DNA from: Xylanimonas cellulosilytica | Lineage (GTDB): Bacteria > Actinomycetota > Actinomycetes > Actinomycetales > Actinomycetaceae | DNA: 64,000 nucleotides | NCBI GenBank assembly: GCA_001072465.1 | Contig: JVKM01000014.1 | Span: 38,526-102,525, forward strand | Direction: 5' to 3' | Part shown: in pieces, positions 1 to 7,593 of the stretch | Layout: each line of letters opens with the position of its first letter | Numbering within the stretch: position 1 is the first letter of the stretch | Notes under the pieces: model-generated | Told to the model about the DNA's origin: nothing | What the model saw: only the letters and a program-made list of their open reading frames with translations | The model's database searches: none | Program-made: the position numbers and the translations under genes

Positions 1-436
1 GACCGGCAAGGAAGAGCTCGAGGACCCACTCAAACGCGAAGGACACGGCACCCGCAGCGCACACGATCGTCGCGTTGTAGCGGCGGTAGGCGACCAGGGC
101 GAAGACGACCTCCGCACCGAGGCCCTGCGCGAGACCCGAGTAGATGGTCTCGACAGCCCACTGGGAGCCCAGGGCCATAGAGACGGTCGCAGCCATCAGC
201 TCGACGAAGAGCGCGGCGCCGGGCTTGCGGATGACGTAGCCGCCGAGCGTGCCGCCCAGCAGCCAGACGCCCGTCACCAGGCCACCGACGCCGGGGCCGA
301 TGGTCTTGAGGAACTCGTAGCTTGCGCCGCCCACCTGGTTCCAGACGACGAAAATCAGTCCACACGCGACGCCCAGGACGGCGGCGGTGACGATGTCAAT
401 GACCCTCCAGCGGAGGGACGGAGCAGTGGATGCCAT
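1..436 (-). CDS. ykoE: ECF transporter S component, YkoE type (thiamine precursor), partial
   Basis: The reading frame starts at ATG 434-436 after an AAGGGAG ribosome site and runs off the left edge, so only the first 145 codons are present. The product begins MASTAPSLRWRVIDIVTAAV and continues with hydrophobic segments and the stretch GLIFVVWNQV, which resembles YkoE, the membrane substrate-binding subunit of an energy-coupling-factor importer for hydroxymethylpyrimidine or thiamine. The TPP riboswitch just upstream on the same strand supports that substrate. The ATPase and T subunit genes would lie beyond the window in the same operon. The frame is complete as far as it can be seen; the C terminus is missing only because of the cut. 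Confidence 0.85.
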   Translation of the reverse strand, partial: MASTAPSLRWRVIDIVTAAVLGVACGLIFVVWNQVGGASYEFLKTIGPGVGGLVTGVWLLGGTLGGYVIRKPGAALFVELMAATVSMALGSQWAVETIYSGLAQGLGAEVVFALVAYRRYNATIVCAAGAVSFAFEWVLELFLAG

Positions 437-481
437 GCGAAAATACTCCCTTCATGCTGCACGACGGCCACGAGGGAAGAG

Positions 482-572
482 CCTTCCTACGCCGGTATGA
501 TCCGGATCAGGTTCTACGGTCGGGGGATGATCCCCTCTCAGCTCGGTTCGAGCTCCCGTGGCACTCTGGTGA
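482..572 (-). promoter_or_regulatory. TPP riboswitch (THI element)
   Basis: Read on the minus strand this leader contains GGGAGC, then GCTGAGAGG, then ACCGTAGAACCTGATC followed by CGGATCATACCGGCGTAGG, the conserved core of the thiamine pyrophosphate aptamer in the right order. It ends about 45 bases before the ykoE start, where a translation- or transcription-controlling platform would sit. Binding of TPP should switch off the transporter gene. Confidence 0.93.
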
Positions 573-597
573 GCATAGTCACTTGGTATTCATTGCG

Positions 598-2067
598 CTA
601 CTCGTGCAGGTGGGGGCCGGTATGCGGGCCCTCTCCCGTGCCGCCGTCGCCGAGGACGCCCCGCGACGCGCGACGCAGCAGGAAATGGCGGTTCGCGAAG
701 GCCGCACCCACGATGAACGCGATCCAAATCAGCGAATAGACGAGGCCGGGGCGAGTATCGTCCCACATCGCCAGGATGACACCCATGCAGCCCATGAACG
801 CCAGGACGATCCAGGCGCTGATCGCGCCGCCGGGGGCCTTGAACTTCGAGGCTGTGTGCAGGTCGGGGCGCTTACGCAGGTACACCAGGTAGGACACGAC
901 GATGACCACCCACACGCCCATGAACAGCGTGGCCGACACGGAGGTCACCAGTGTGAAGGCCGCGGAGATCGAACCGCCCATCCCCATGATGACGATGCCC
1001 GACAGGAGGCACACGCAGGACAGGAACAGGGCGTTGAGGGGCACATGGTGGCTGGACAGGCGGGCGAAGACACCGGGCGCCTGCTCCTGGCGGGCCAGGC
1101 CGTAGAGCATGCGCGAGGTGGAGTAGATGCCCGAGTTCGCGCTCGACGCGGCCGAGGAGAGGACCACCAGGTTGACGATCGTGGCCGCGGCACCCAGGCC
1201 AGTCAGCGAGAACATCGTGACGAAGGGGGACTTCTCGGGGCTCACCTGATCCCAGGGGGTCACCATCATGATGGCCGCGAGCGCCGCCACGTAGAAGAGC
1301 ATGATGCGAACGGGAATGGAATTGACGGCCTTGGGAAGGGTGTTGTCCGGGTCATCGGTCTCGGCGACTGTCGTGCCGACCATCTCGATGCCAATGAAGG
1401 CGAAGAGGGCGATCTGGAAGCCGCCGAGGAAGCCGATGAATCCGGTCGGGAAGAAGCCGCCATGGCTCCACAGGTTCGAGACCGCGGCCGCTGTGCCCTC
1501 CTCGTCAACCGTGCCCATGGCGACCATGCCGAAACCGACGATGACCAGGGCAATGATCGCGACGATCTTGACAAGCGCGAACCAGAATTCCGTCTCGCCG
1601 AAGGCCTTGACCGTCATGGCGTTGAGGGCGAAGAGCAGCAGCGTCGTCGCACCGATGGGGATCCACGCGGGCAGGTCCGGCCACCAGAAGTGCGTGTAGC
1701 CGGTGATCGCGATCATGTCGGCAACGCCGGTGACCACCCAGCACGCCCAGTAGGTCCACCCCGTCACGAAGCCGGCCCACGGGCCGATGAGGTCGCGGGC
1801 GATGTCCGCGAAGGTCGCGTACTTGTGGTCGGAGAGCAGCAGCTCGCCGAGGGTGCGCATGAACAGGAAGAGGACCGCGCCGATGATCATGTAGACCAGC
1901 AGAATCGAGGGGCCCGCGACGGAGATCGTCTTACCCGATCCCATGAATAGGCCCGTGCCGATCGCGCCACCGATGGCGATCAGCTGAATGTGGCGGTTTT
2001 TCAGCGTGCGCTGGAGCTTTTCGCCACCCTGATGGGGCTCACCATGTTCGACGTTCTCAACTGTCAT
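598..2067 (-). CDS. cycA: D-serine/D-alanine/glycine:H+ symporter-like amino acid permease
   Basis: This 489-residue protein belongs to the amino acid-polyamine-organocation permeases. The N-terminal stretch NRHIQLIAIGGAIGTGLFMG, then GSGKTIS, GPWAGFVTGWTYW and SSAASSANSGIYSTSRMLYG, closely matches my memory of Escherichia coli CycA, which imports D-serine, D-alanine and glycine with protons. About twelve membrane segments are spread through the sequence and the length is normal for the family. The gene stands alone, behind the TPP riboswitch gene but transcribed separately. A 506-codon open frame on the opposite strand is a shadow caused by high GC. The family is certain; the exact substrate could be another small amino acid. 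Confidence 0.88.
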   Translation of the reverse strand: MTVENVEHGEPHQGGEKLQRTLKNRHIQLIAIGGAIGTGLFMGSGKTISVAGPSILLVYMIIGAVLFLFMRTLGELLLSDHKYATFADIARDLIGPWAGFVTGWTYWACWVVTGVADMIAITGYTHFWWPDLPAWIPIGATTLLLFALNAMTVKAFGETEFWFALVKIVAIIALVIVGFGMVAMGTVDEEGTAAAVSNLWSHGGFFPTGFIGFLGGFQIALFAFIGIEMVGTTVAETDDPDNTLPKAVNSIPVRIMLFYVAALAAIMMVTPWDQVSPEKSPFVTMFSLTGLGAAATIVNLVVLSSAASSANSGIYSTSRMLYGLARQEQAPGVFARLSSHHVPLNALFLSCVCLLSGIVIMGMGGSISAAFTLVTSVSATLFMGVWVVIVVSYLVYLRKRPDLHTASKFKAPGGAISAWIVLAFMGCMGVILAMWDDTRPGLVYSLIWIAFIVGAAFANRHFLLRRASRGVLGDGGTGEGPHTGPHLHE

Positions 2068-2215
2068 CGTTATTCCTTCCGCCAGCTCCCATCCCGGGGG
2101 CGCTTTTGCGCGGTCTTTGCGCGCTCTCGCGAAGCGCTTGACTATCCAACGCTACCGCACAGGTAGGCGCATGACCGAATCCAGAGCTACGCATGGCAGA
2201 GGCCGCGCATTCAAG

Positions 2216-2229
2216 TTAGGTTTGCCTTA
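2216..2229. promoter_or_regulatory. Candidate DtxR/IdeR iron box at the DUF2218 start
   Basis: The sequence TTAGGTTTGCCTTA resembles the actinobacterial iron box TTAGGTTAGCCTAA, with two differences by eye. It abuts and partly overlaps the ATG of the DUF2218 gene, so an iron-loaded repressor bound here would block transcription or initiation. Confidence 0.5.
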
Positions 2230-2723
2230 TGACGCAGAATTCGACGCCTTCGACGGGCGAGACCGCCACCCCCTCAACGGCCGAGGCCTCGTACCCCCTG
2301 ATCTCCGTGGCCACGGTTACCACCGAGCGTGCCGCACGCTACGGCAAGCAGCTGGTGAGCCACATGGCACACAAGATCACGGGCTCCTGGGACGAGGAGG
2401 CGGGCAACGGATACCTGCTGTTCGACCGCGAGGGTCCGATCCTGGGGCGTTTCGACGTGATCGCGTCGGCGTCTGATCTGAGGCTTGAGCTGCGCACGGA
2501 GCCCGAGCGCGCCGATCGCCTCGAATTCATCGTCGGCATCCACCTGGCGCGCTTCGGCGCACGCGACAGCCTCACTATTTCATGGGAGCGCACCGACGAC
2601 AGCGAAGGTTCGACGCAGGGCCCCCTCACCCCCGAAGAGGTCGAGGCGCACGCCCGCGCCAAGAAGGCCGCCCGCGAGGCGGCGGCGCGAGAGGCGGCGC
2701 AAGAGGCCGGGCACGCGGAGTAG
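2229..2723 (+). CDS. DUF2218 domain protein
   Basis: The 164-residue product carries a DUF2218 domain from about residue 20 to 125: an early TTERAARYGKQLVSHMAHK segment, a LLFDREG strand, and the closing HLARFGARDSLTISWER. Its enzymatic role is unknown to me. In other actinobacteria DUF2218 proteins are often found among siderophore and iron-uptake genes, and here an iron-box-like palindrome touches the start codon, which fits iron-controlled expression. No Shine-Dalgarno sequence precedes ATG 2229, so the message may be leaderless. The last 40 residues are an alanine-, glutamate- and arginine-rich helical tail, probably disordered or coiled coil. Confidence 0.8.
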   Translation: MTQNSTPSTGETATPSTAEASYPLISVATVTTERAARYGKQLVSHMAHKITGSWDEEAGNGYLLFDREGPILGRFDVIASASDLRLELRTEPERADRLEFIVGIHLARFGARDSLTISWERTDDSEGSTQGPLTPEEVEAHARAKKAAREAAAREAAQEAGHAE

Positions 2724-2805
2724 TCGCAGCGCTCGCGGAGAACTAGGACCGGCGGGGCACCCACGCACGGCACGCGCGGCGCACTAGGCGAGACACTGTG
2801 CTCGG

Positions 2806-2850
2806 CATCCGGGCACGCGACATCCGGGCACGCGACATCCGGGCACGCAG
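2806..2850. repeat. Three tandem 15-bp repeats
   Basis: The unit CATCCGGGCACGCGA occurs at 2806-2820, 2821-2835 and 2836-2850, with two changes at the end of the last copy. It lies between genes, just after the DUF2218 gene, and is not in a supported reading frame. Confidence 0.9.
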
Positions 2851-2860
2851 CAGGCCCATC

Positions 2861-2974
2861 AATTCCGCACGCAATTCCCCGACGGCCGGACGCGTTAACG
2901 CCTCAAAAACCGCAGAATTTCAATGTTCTGACTTAAAACATTGAAACAATCGCAGGGGAATTACGTGCGAAATT
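2861..2974 (-). repeat. 114-bp dispersed inverted-repeat element, copy 1
   Basis: The ends are AATTCCGCACGCAATTCCCC and GGGGAATTACGTGCGAAATT, near-perfect inverted repeats. The interior matches copies at 3305, 9593 and 38530; this copy is in the same orientation as copy 2 and inverted relative to copies 3 and 4. It has no coding capacity and sits in the gene-free stretch 2724-3519. Confidence 0.88.
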
Positions 2975-3040
2975 TCGGGGCACTGACGCCCGCTCCCGGC
3001 AGATGTCGATACAGCTCCCCCCACCATTCAGCACCGGGAG

Positions 3041-3110
3041 GCATTGCACTACTTAGCAGGGCATTGCACTAGCTACTATCCAGTGCAATGCTCCCCTAGC
3101 TAGCGCATTG
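3041..3110. repeat. Clustered GCATTGCACT sites
   Basis: GCATTGCACTA is present at 3041-3051 and 3061-3071, the inverted form AGTGCAATGC at 3082-3091, and a half form GCATTG at 3105-3110 followed by CTCCCC as in the third site. The spacing of about 20 bases resembles an operator array, but no gene starts beside it. Confidence 0.75.
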
Positions 3111-3150
3111 CTCCCCGCTCACTCCTCCAGGTGAGCAAAGGTTCAACACG

Positions 3151-3214
3151 ATCGGGAACATTCCACCTCATCGGGAAGATTCCACCCGATCAGAAGGGGT
3201 TGAATCTTCCCGAT
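3151..3214. repeat. Clustered ATCGGGAASATTC sites
   Basis: ATCGGGAACATTCCA at 3151-3165, ATCGGGAAGATTCCA at 3170-3184 and the inverted TTGAATCTTCCCGAT at 3200-3214 form two direct and one opposed copy. The arrangement looks like a multi-site operator or a folded RNA; no supported gene overlaps it. Confidence 0.7.
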
Positions 3215-3304
3215 CGGGTGTAACACCCCATCGGTAACAAGCTAGGCCGCGGCGAACGTCCGGCGGCCCGCAGCCAACGCCGCACCACCGTCCCCACATT
3301 CACC

Positions 3305-3418
3305 AATTCCGCACGTAATTCCCTGACCACCGAACGTGTTAGCGTCTCAAAAACCGCAGAATTCCAACGTTCTGACTCAAAAAGTTGAAACACTCACGGG
3401 GGAATTACGTGCGAAATT
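3305..3418 (-). repeat. 114-bp dispersed inverted-repeat element, copy 2
   Basis: The ends AATTCCGCACGTAATTCCC and GGGAATTACGTGCGAAATT are inverted repeats. The length is 114 bases, as in the other three copies. Its interior, read on the minus strand, contains CGTTGGAATTCTGCGGTTTT, identical to copy 4. Confidence 0.92.
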
Positions 3419-3519
3419 TGGGGACGATCGCCGGAATCACGACATACCCAGCGACCACGCACACACACCGCAACGACAACCGCCGACATCAACGGATGCC
3501 AGCGCGGAAACTCAGACGC

Positions 3520-3999
3520 TCAGCGGCCCTCGAGGTAGTTCTTCGCGGCATGCAGGACCTGCTCCCACATGCCGAGCTCGTCATCGTACGCCTGGCGGGC
3601 CTCGGCCTCGTCGTCGGAGACCGACGCCAGACCCGACTCCTCCACGTGGATGGCGACGCCGCCGCGCTCCTCGGACAGGGAGACCTCGATGCGGGTCGCG
3701 TACTCGTCCGGAAGCTCGTCGTCGGCCAGCGGGTACCAGCGGAAGGCGACGACATCCATCGGATCCTCGTCGGCCTTTTCGATCAGCCAGTCGCCGGCGT
3801 CCGGGTCGCTCACGCGATAGATGCCGTCGTCCCCGAGCGTCACCTCGTGGTCACCCAGCGGGCCGTCGTTGACCCACCAGCCCGGCTCCGACACGAGCGC
3901 CCACGCGGCCTCAATGTCGCAGTCCACGACCACGTCGGTCTCGACGCGATCCAGGTCGTCCTCAACGTCGGCGTCAGAAGTCATGTCAAAGAAGCTCAT
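3520..3999 (-). CDS. SRPBCC (START-like) domain protein
   Basis: The 159-residue acidic protein has the outline of an SRPBCC hydrophobic-ligand-binding fold: an opening strand VETDVVVDCDIEAAWALVS, the loop PGWWVNDG, a central strand with VVAFRWYPL, and a C-terminal helix from about residue 135 to 159. Such domains bind small hydrophobic ligands or act as AHSA1-type co-chaperones; no ligand can be predicted here. There is no signal peptide, so it should be cytoplasmic. No clear ribosome site precedes ATG 3999; a second in-frame ATG lies 15 bases downstream. It is transcribed alone, with a strong palindrome between it and the upstream gene. Confidence 0.7.
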   Translation of the reverse strand: MSFFDMTSDADVEDDLDRVETDVVVDCDIEAAWALVSEPGWWVNDGPLGDHEVTLGDDGIYRVSDPDAGDWLIEKADEDPMDVVAFRWYPLADDELPDEYATRIEVSLSEERGGVAIHVEESGLASVSDDEAEARQAYDDELGMWEQVLHAAKNYLEGR

Positions 4000-4169
4000 A
4001 CACCAACGGTACCGGGTCGGACGCTCCCAGGCACGCGAATGGACACCCCAACGCGCGCCCGTTTGCGCACGTCGGCAAGCACCCCATCAGTCATGGGAAG
4101 AGGGCCCCGTGCGAGCACTTCCGTACACACATGCACGAGGCATTGGAACGCCGCGTTGCTCGCGCGCAT

Positions 4170-4226
4170 ACGACGAGGCCGTGGCCAGCCTCGCGGGGAA
4201 GCGAGAGTCGGCCACGGCCTCGTCGT
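4170..4226. terminator. Long hairpin after the DUF2249 gene
   Basis: ACGACGAGGCCGTGGCC at 4170-4186 pairs perfectly with GGCCACGGCCTCGTCGT at 4210-4226, and an inner CTCGC/GCGAG pair extends the fold. It lies 12 bases after the stop of the minus-strand DUF2249 gene and would end its transcript. Its stem carries the recurrent word GACGAGGCC on each strand. Confidence 0.75.
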
Positions 4227-4237
4227 GTCAAAGAGCC

Positions 4238-4840
4238 TCAGGCGAGACGCGTGATGCGGTAGCGCCAATCCACGGGGCCAACCTCGAGGGTCTCCACGCG
4301 GTAGTGCTGCTCGGAATCCTGCAGGTGCGCAAACAGCGGCTCGGGCTGGTGGGGCGCGCAGATCTGGATGTTCTCGCCGACGGGCAGGTTGTCGACCGCG
4401 GCGAAGAGGACCGCGTGGCGCACGACTCGGGGGATCGAGTGGATGACCAGCTCGTCCGCGCCCGGGCGGTGGATGACGCCGGCGCCGCCAGCGTGGACGT
4501 TGCCCGCGGAGGGGGCGCCGTCACCGCAGCCGCAGCCACCGGCCGTGGAGGCGATGGGCTCGGCGGCCATCTCGTGGGGACGCTCGGCGGGGGCATCATG
4601 TCCGCCACAGCCGCAACCAGCGTGCTCGGCGGGGGCCTCGGCAGCCTCAGCGGCATGGCCGTGGCCGCCACCGTGGCCGTGTCCGCCGCAGCCGCAGCCG
4701 CCCTGCTCGGGGGCCTGCTCGGCGACGGCCTGCTCGGCGCGCGCCTCCTTACCTTCGCCACCACAGCCGCACCCGCAGCCGCCATCCTTGGAGGGGACGG
4801 TGTTGGCATCGACCAGCTTGAACATCTGACGGTCAGTCAT
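4238..4840 (-). CDS. Cys/Gly/His-rich protein with C-terminal DUF2249 domain
   Basis: This 200-residue protein has two parts. Residues 20-105 are low complexity, with four GGCGCG- or GCGCGG-type clusters and a GHGHGGGHGH run, giving a dense set of cysteine and histidine ligands for metal. Residues 125-200 form a DUF2249 domain, recognised from VIHSIPRVVRHAVLFAAVDN, LPVGE and a closing VDWRYRITRL. DUF2249 proteins are small cytoplasmic proteins often found near haem, denitrification and metal-handling genes; their activity is not settled. The metal-rich N terminus is unusual and suggests a metal store, chaperone or sensor. A palindrome AGGCATGCCT lies 56 bases upstream, next to a TACACT promoter element. 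Confidence 0.75.
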   Translation of the reverse strand: MTDRQMFKLVDANTVPSKDGGCGCGCGGEGKEARAEQAVAEQAPEQGGCGCGGHGHGGGHGHAAEAAEAPAEHAGCGCGGHDAPAERPHEMAAEPIASTAGGCGCGDGAPSAGNVHAGGAGVIHRPGADELVIHSIPRVVRHAVLFAAVDNLPVGENIQICAPHQPEPLFAHLQDSEQHYRVETLEVGPVDWRYRITRLA

Positions 4841-4888
4841 GTCTTTTCCTTATCCTTCGGCCCGACGGGCCATTTCAGCGAACCTTAC

Positions 4889-4905
4889 CCAGTGTAGGCA
4901 TGCCT
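4889..4905 (-). promoter_or_regulatory. Possible -10 element and overlapping palindrome before the DUF2249 gene
   Basis: On the minus strand TACACT (4889-4894) fits an actinobacterial -10 element, and the perfect palindrome AGGCATGCCT (4896-4905) abuts it. The palindrome resembles half of an iron box, so metal control of the Cys/His-rich protein is possible. Confidence 0.3.
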
Positions 4906-4922
4906 CAGCCGCGCACGCGCGT

Positions 4923-5378
4923 TCACTTAATGAGGAACTCGGCCTCGACCTCGACGCTGACGTTGAGGGGCAGCGCGGCGACGCCCACGGCGCTGCGCGC
5001 GTGCTGGCTGCCGAAGATCTCGCCGAACAGCTCGGAAGCGCCGTTGATGACGCCGGCCTGGCCGTAGAAGTCGGGGCGCGAGGACACGAAGCCCACGACC
5101 TTCACGACGCCCGCGAGGTTGTCGATGCCGCCCGCGACGGAGGCCGCCGCGGCCAGGGCGTTGAGGGCGCACACGCGCGCCGCGTCCTTGGCATCCTCGG
5201 GGTCCGCGCCGTCCTCGCCGACCGCGCCGATGCACACGGGCTCGCCGTTCACGACGGGAATCTGGCCGGAGGTGCGCACGACGCCACGGTCGATGACGGC
5301 CGGCACGTACGCGGCGACGGGGGTGGCGACGGCGGGCAGTTCGAGGCCGAGCTCGGCGAGCTTCTCGGAGGGCAGCAT
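4923..5378 (-). CDS. RidA family protein
   Basis: The 151-residue product matches the YjgF/YER057c/UK114 (RidA) family, whose best-known members hydrolyse reactive enamine or imine intermediates to keto acids in the cytoplasm. Visible signs are VVRTSGQIPVVNGE near residue 33, the alanine-rich helix ALNALAAAASVAGG, VVKVVGFV, and a C-terminal SAVGVAALPLNVSVEVEAEF. The family's catalytic arginine, usually in an R-x-x-V/A segment near the end, appears as HARSAVGVAALP. The length is slightly over the usual 130 residues, as in the longer actinobacterial subgroup. It is a single-gene unit and no substrate can be inferred from its neighbours. Confidence 0.88.
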   Translation of the reverse strand: MLPSEKLAELGLELPAVATPVAAYVPAVIDRGVVRTSGQIPVVNGEPVCIGAVGEDGADPEDAKDAARVCALNALAAAASVAGGIDNLAGVVKVVGFVSSRPDFYGQAGVINGASELFGEIFGSQHARSAVGVAALPLNVSVEVEAEFLIK

Positions 5379-5400
5379 GAGGGGTCCTTTCGTTGTGATC

Positions 5401-5420
5401 GACGAGGCCGGGGCCTCGTC
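5401..5420. repeat. Perfect hairpin GACGAGGCC/GGCCTCGTC
   Basis: GACGAGGCCGGGGCCTCGTC is a 9-bp stem around GG. It lies between the terminator of the lipoprotein gene and the RidA start, and is an inverted pair of the word found throughout the window. Confidence 0.75.
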
Positions 5421-5524
5421 CTCCGGTTCCAGTTTAGTTGCGCTGATCCCGGGGGTGGCAAGTGAGGGTGCGGGTGTGAGATACCGGCTGGGGCCTCAGC
5501 GAAAAAGACGCGATGCAGGCATGC

Positions 5525-5560
5525 GTGCGCCCCGCGTGTCGACAATCACGCGGGGCGCAC
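5525..5560 (-). terminator. Intrinsic terminator of the beta-helix lipoprotein gene
   Basis: GTGCGCCCCGCGTG (5525-5538) pairs perfectly with CACGCGGGGCGCAC (5547-5560) over 14 bases with an 8-base loop. It starts 14 bases after the stop of the minus-strand gene at 5574. Confidence 0.85.
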
Positions 5561-5573
5561 TATTCAGGAAGCC

Positions 5574-7496
5574 TCAGCCCTGGGGAGCGGCCGGGGGCTG
5601 ACCGCCCTGTCCCGGACCGCCCGCCGGGGGCTGACCGCCAGCCGGCGGCTGGCCACCCTGTTCCGGACCGCCAGCCGGGGGCTGTCCGCCCATCCCCATG
5701 CCGCCGCCCTGGCCGGCGGTCGCCTCTGTGGCGGTGCCGTCGACGCTCACCGTGTAGGTGGAGCCGTTGGTCATGCCGGAGGTCGAGTAGATGACGTTAC
5801 CGAAGGCCTTCAGCGAGGTGTAGGTGCCCAGAACCGAACCGGAGGAGTCGGTGATCGTCACCGTGGATCCGGCGGAGCCGGTCGCGGAGGCGGAAACCCA
5901 GCCCTGGCCGTCGGTCGTGGTCGGCGTCTCCACCATCTCGTTGGTCGCGAAGGCGATGACCGTGCCACCCGTGATGCTCATGGCACCGTTGCTGTCCAGG
6001 GCGCCGTTCGCGCCGGACGCCGGGCCGTAGACGGTCGTCGTGCCGCCGCTGATGGTCAGCGAGCCGTTGGAGTCGAGGCCGTCGCCGTTCGCGTTGACGG
6101 TCACGGTGCCACCGCTGATGGTGAGCTGCTCGCCGGTGTCCTCCATCGAGCCGCCGCCGTCACCCATGCCACCGGGGCCCATCTGCTGGGTGGTCGTGGT
6201 GGTGTCGGTGGTGGTCGTATCGGAGCTGGATTCGGCGACTGCGGCCAGGCCGGCCTCGACCGTGATCGAGCCCGAGGCGTTGATGCCGTCGTCGCTCGAG
6301 GTCAGGTCGACGGTGCCGTCGGAGATCGTGATGAGGCCACCCTCGAGGGCCTCGTTCGACTGCGTGACGGTCACGGTTGCACCATCGAGGACGGCCGCAA
6401 CCTCGGTGTGCACGCCATCGTCGCCGGAGGCGGCGGTGATCGTGCCGGAGCTCAGGCGCAGGGCGCCGTTGGAGTGGATGGCGTCATCCCCGGCGTCGAT
6501 GCTGGTCGTGCCGCCGTCGACGATGATGTAGGTCTGAGCCTTGATGCCCTTGGTCGAGCCCGAGGAGGGCTTGCCGGCCGAGGCGCCGCCGCCCGAGGTG
6601 ATCGACAGGGTGCCGCCGGTAATGATCGCGTCGGTGTACGCGTCGATGCCGTCGCCGCCCGAGGTCAGGGTGACGGTGCCGTCCACGATGGACACGTAGC
6701 CCTTGGTGTCGTCGTTGTCCTGGTCGGACTTGAGGGCGTCGCCGCCGGAGTTCACGGTGACGGTGCCGCCGGCAATCGTCAGGGAGTCCTTGCCGCGCAG
6801 GCCGTCATCCGAGGCGGTGGCGTTGATCGTGCCGCTCAGGACGTAGAGGTCGTCCTTGGAGGTGATCGCATCCGAGGCGCCGGAGGTCACGTTGAGCGTG
6901 CCCGAGCCGGTGATCGTCAGGTCCATGTCGGCGTAGATCGCGGCGTTCGCGTCCTCGGTGCCGGTGTAGGTGCCGTCGGTGATCGTCGACGTGCCCTCGA
7001 GGGACAGGACGAGGTCGTCGCCGCTTGTCGCCTCAATCGCGGCGCCCGTCGAGGAGGTGATGGTCGCGTTGTCGAGAATCAGGACGACCTGGTCCTCAGC
7101 TCCCGCGGCCACGACGACCTTGCCGGTGAAGGAGCCGCTGAGCTTGTAGACGCCGGCCTTGGAGATGGTCAGCACGCCGTCGCTCACGCTCACGGCGTCG
7201 GACGAGGAGGTCGCGGTCGTGCCGCTGAGCGTCACGTCGACGGCGTCCGAGGCCTTCCAGTCGCTGTCCTTCACGTAGGAGGCCTTCGCGTTCGAGGCCA
7301 GGGCGTCGGCCGCGGTGGGCGGCGCGGTCATGTCGCCGTTGGTGCCGGCGGCCGCGACGGTCGCGGTGGCCGTGGTGGAGCCGGAGCCGGAGGAGGTCAC
7401 GCCCGAGGAGATGCAGGCTCCCAGCGCGAGGGTTCCGACGAGGGCGATCGCGCCGATCGTCCGGGCGGGGGTCCAGATTTTCTGCAGGGCTTTCAT
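5574..7496 (-). CDS. Carbohydrate-binding beta-helix lipoprotein (Cthe_2159-like)
   Basis: The 640-residue protein opens with a basic N terminus, a hydrophobic stretch and the lipobox LALGAC (Cys about residue 28), so it should be anchored outside the membrane. The body is built from many short repeats of the form GGTVTVNSGGDALKS and SSGTITAASGDDGVHT, each a turn of a right-handed beta-helix, as in the Cthe_2159 family that binds acidic polysaccharide and calcium. The last 45 residues are a PPAGG/QGG-rich tail. It is last in a cluster with a VTC-domain protein and DUF4956, a combination recurrent in Gram-positive genomes. A 14-bp terminator follows. The exact ligand is unknown. Confidence 0.8.
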   Translation of the reverse strand: MKALQKIWTPARTIGAIALVGTLALGACISSGVTSSGSGSTTATATVAAAGTNGDMTAPPTAADALASNAKASYVKDSDWKASDAVDVTLSGTTATSSSDAVSVSDGVLTISKAGVYKLSGSFTGKVVVAAGAEDQVVLILDNATITSSTGAAIEATSGDDLVLSLEGTSTITDGTYTGTEDANAAIYADMDLTITGSGTLNVTSGASDAITSKDDLYVLSGTINATASDDGLRGKDSLTIAGGTVTVNSGGDALKSDQDNDDTKGYVSIVDGTVTLTSGGDGIDAYTDAIITGGTLSITSGGGASAGKPSSGSTKGIKAQTYIIVDGGTTSIDAGDDAIHSNGALRLSSGTITAASGDDGVHTEVAAVLDGATVTVTQSNEALEGGLITISDGTVDLTSSDDGINASGSITVEAGLAAVAESSSDTTTTDTTTTTQQMGPGGMGDGGGSMEDTGEQLTISGGTVTVNANGDGLDSNGSLTISGGTTTVYGPASGANGALDSNGAMSITGGTVIAFATNEMVETPTTTDGQGWVSASATGSAGSTVTITDSSGSVLGTYTSLKAFGNVIYSTSGMTNGSTYTVSVDGTATEATAGQGGGMGMGGQPPAGGPEQGGQPPAGGQPPAGGPGQGGQPPAAPQG

Positions 7497-7593
7497 GTGT
7501 CTGTTTCTTTCGTGTGATTAAAGCTTGTGTTTCTTATGCTCAGCGCTTTCGTTTCGCGTTCTGTCGAAACTGCGGGCGCCGTTATGAGGTCTG

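Noticed and set aside
430..1950. 506-codon open frame on the plus strand
   Set aside because: It is antisense to the CycA-like permease, rich in His, Arg, Gly and Asp as expected from a high-GC shadow, and has no family features.
3385..4254. 289-codon plus-strand frame
   Set aside because: Antisense to the SRPBCC gene and starting inside a 114-bp repeat; a shadow.
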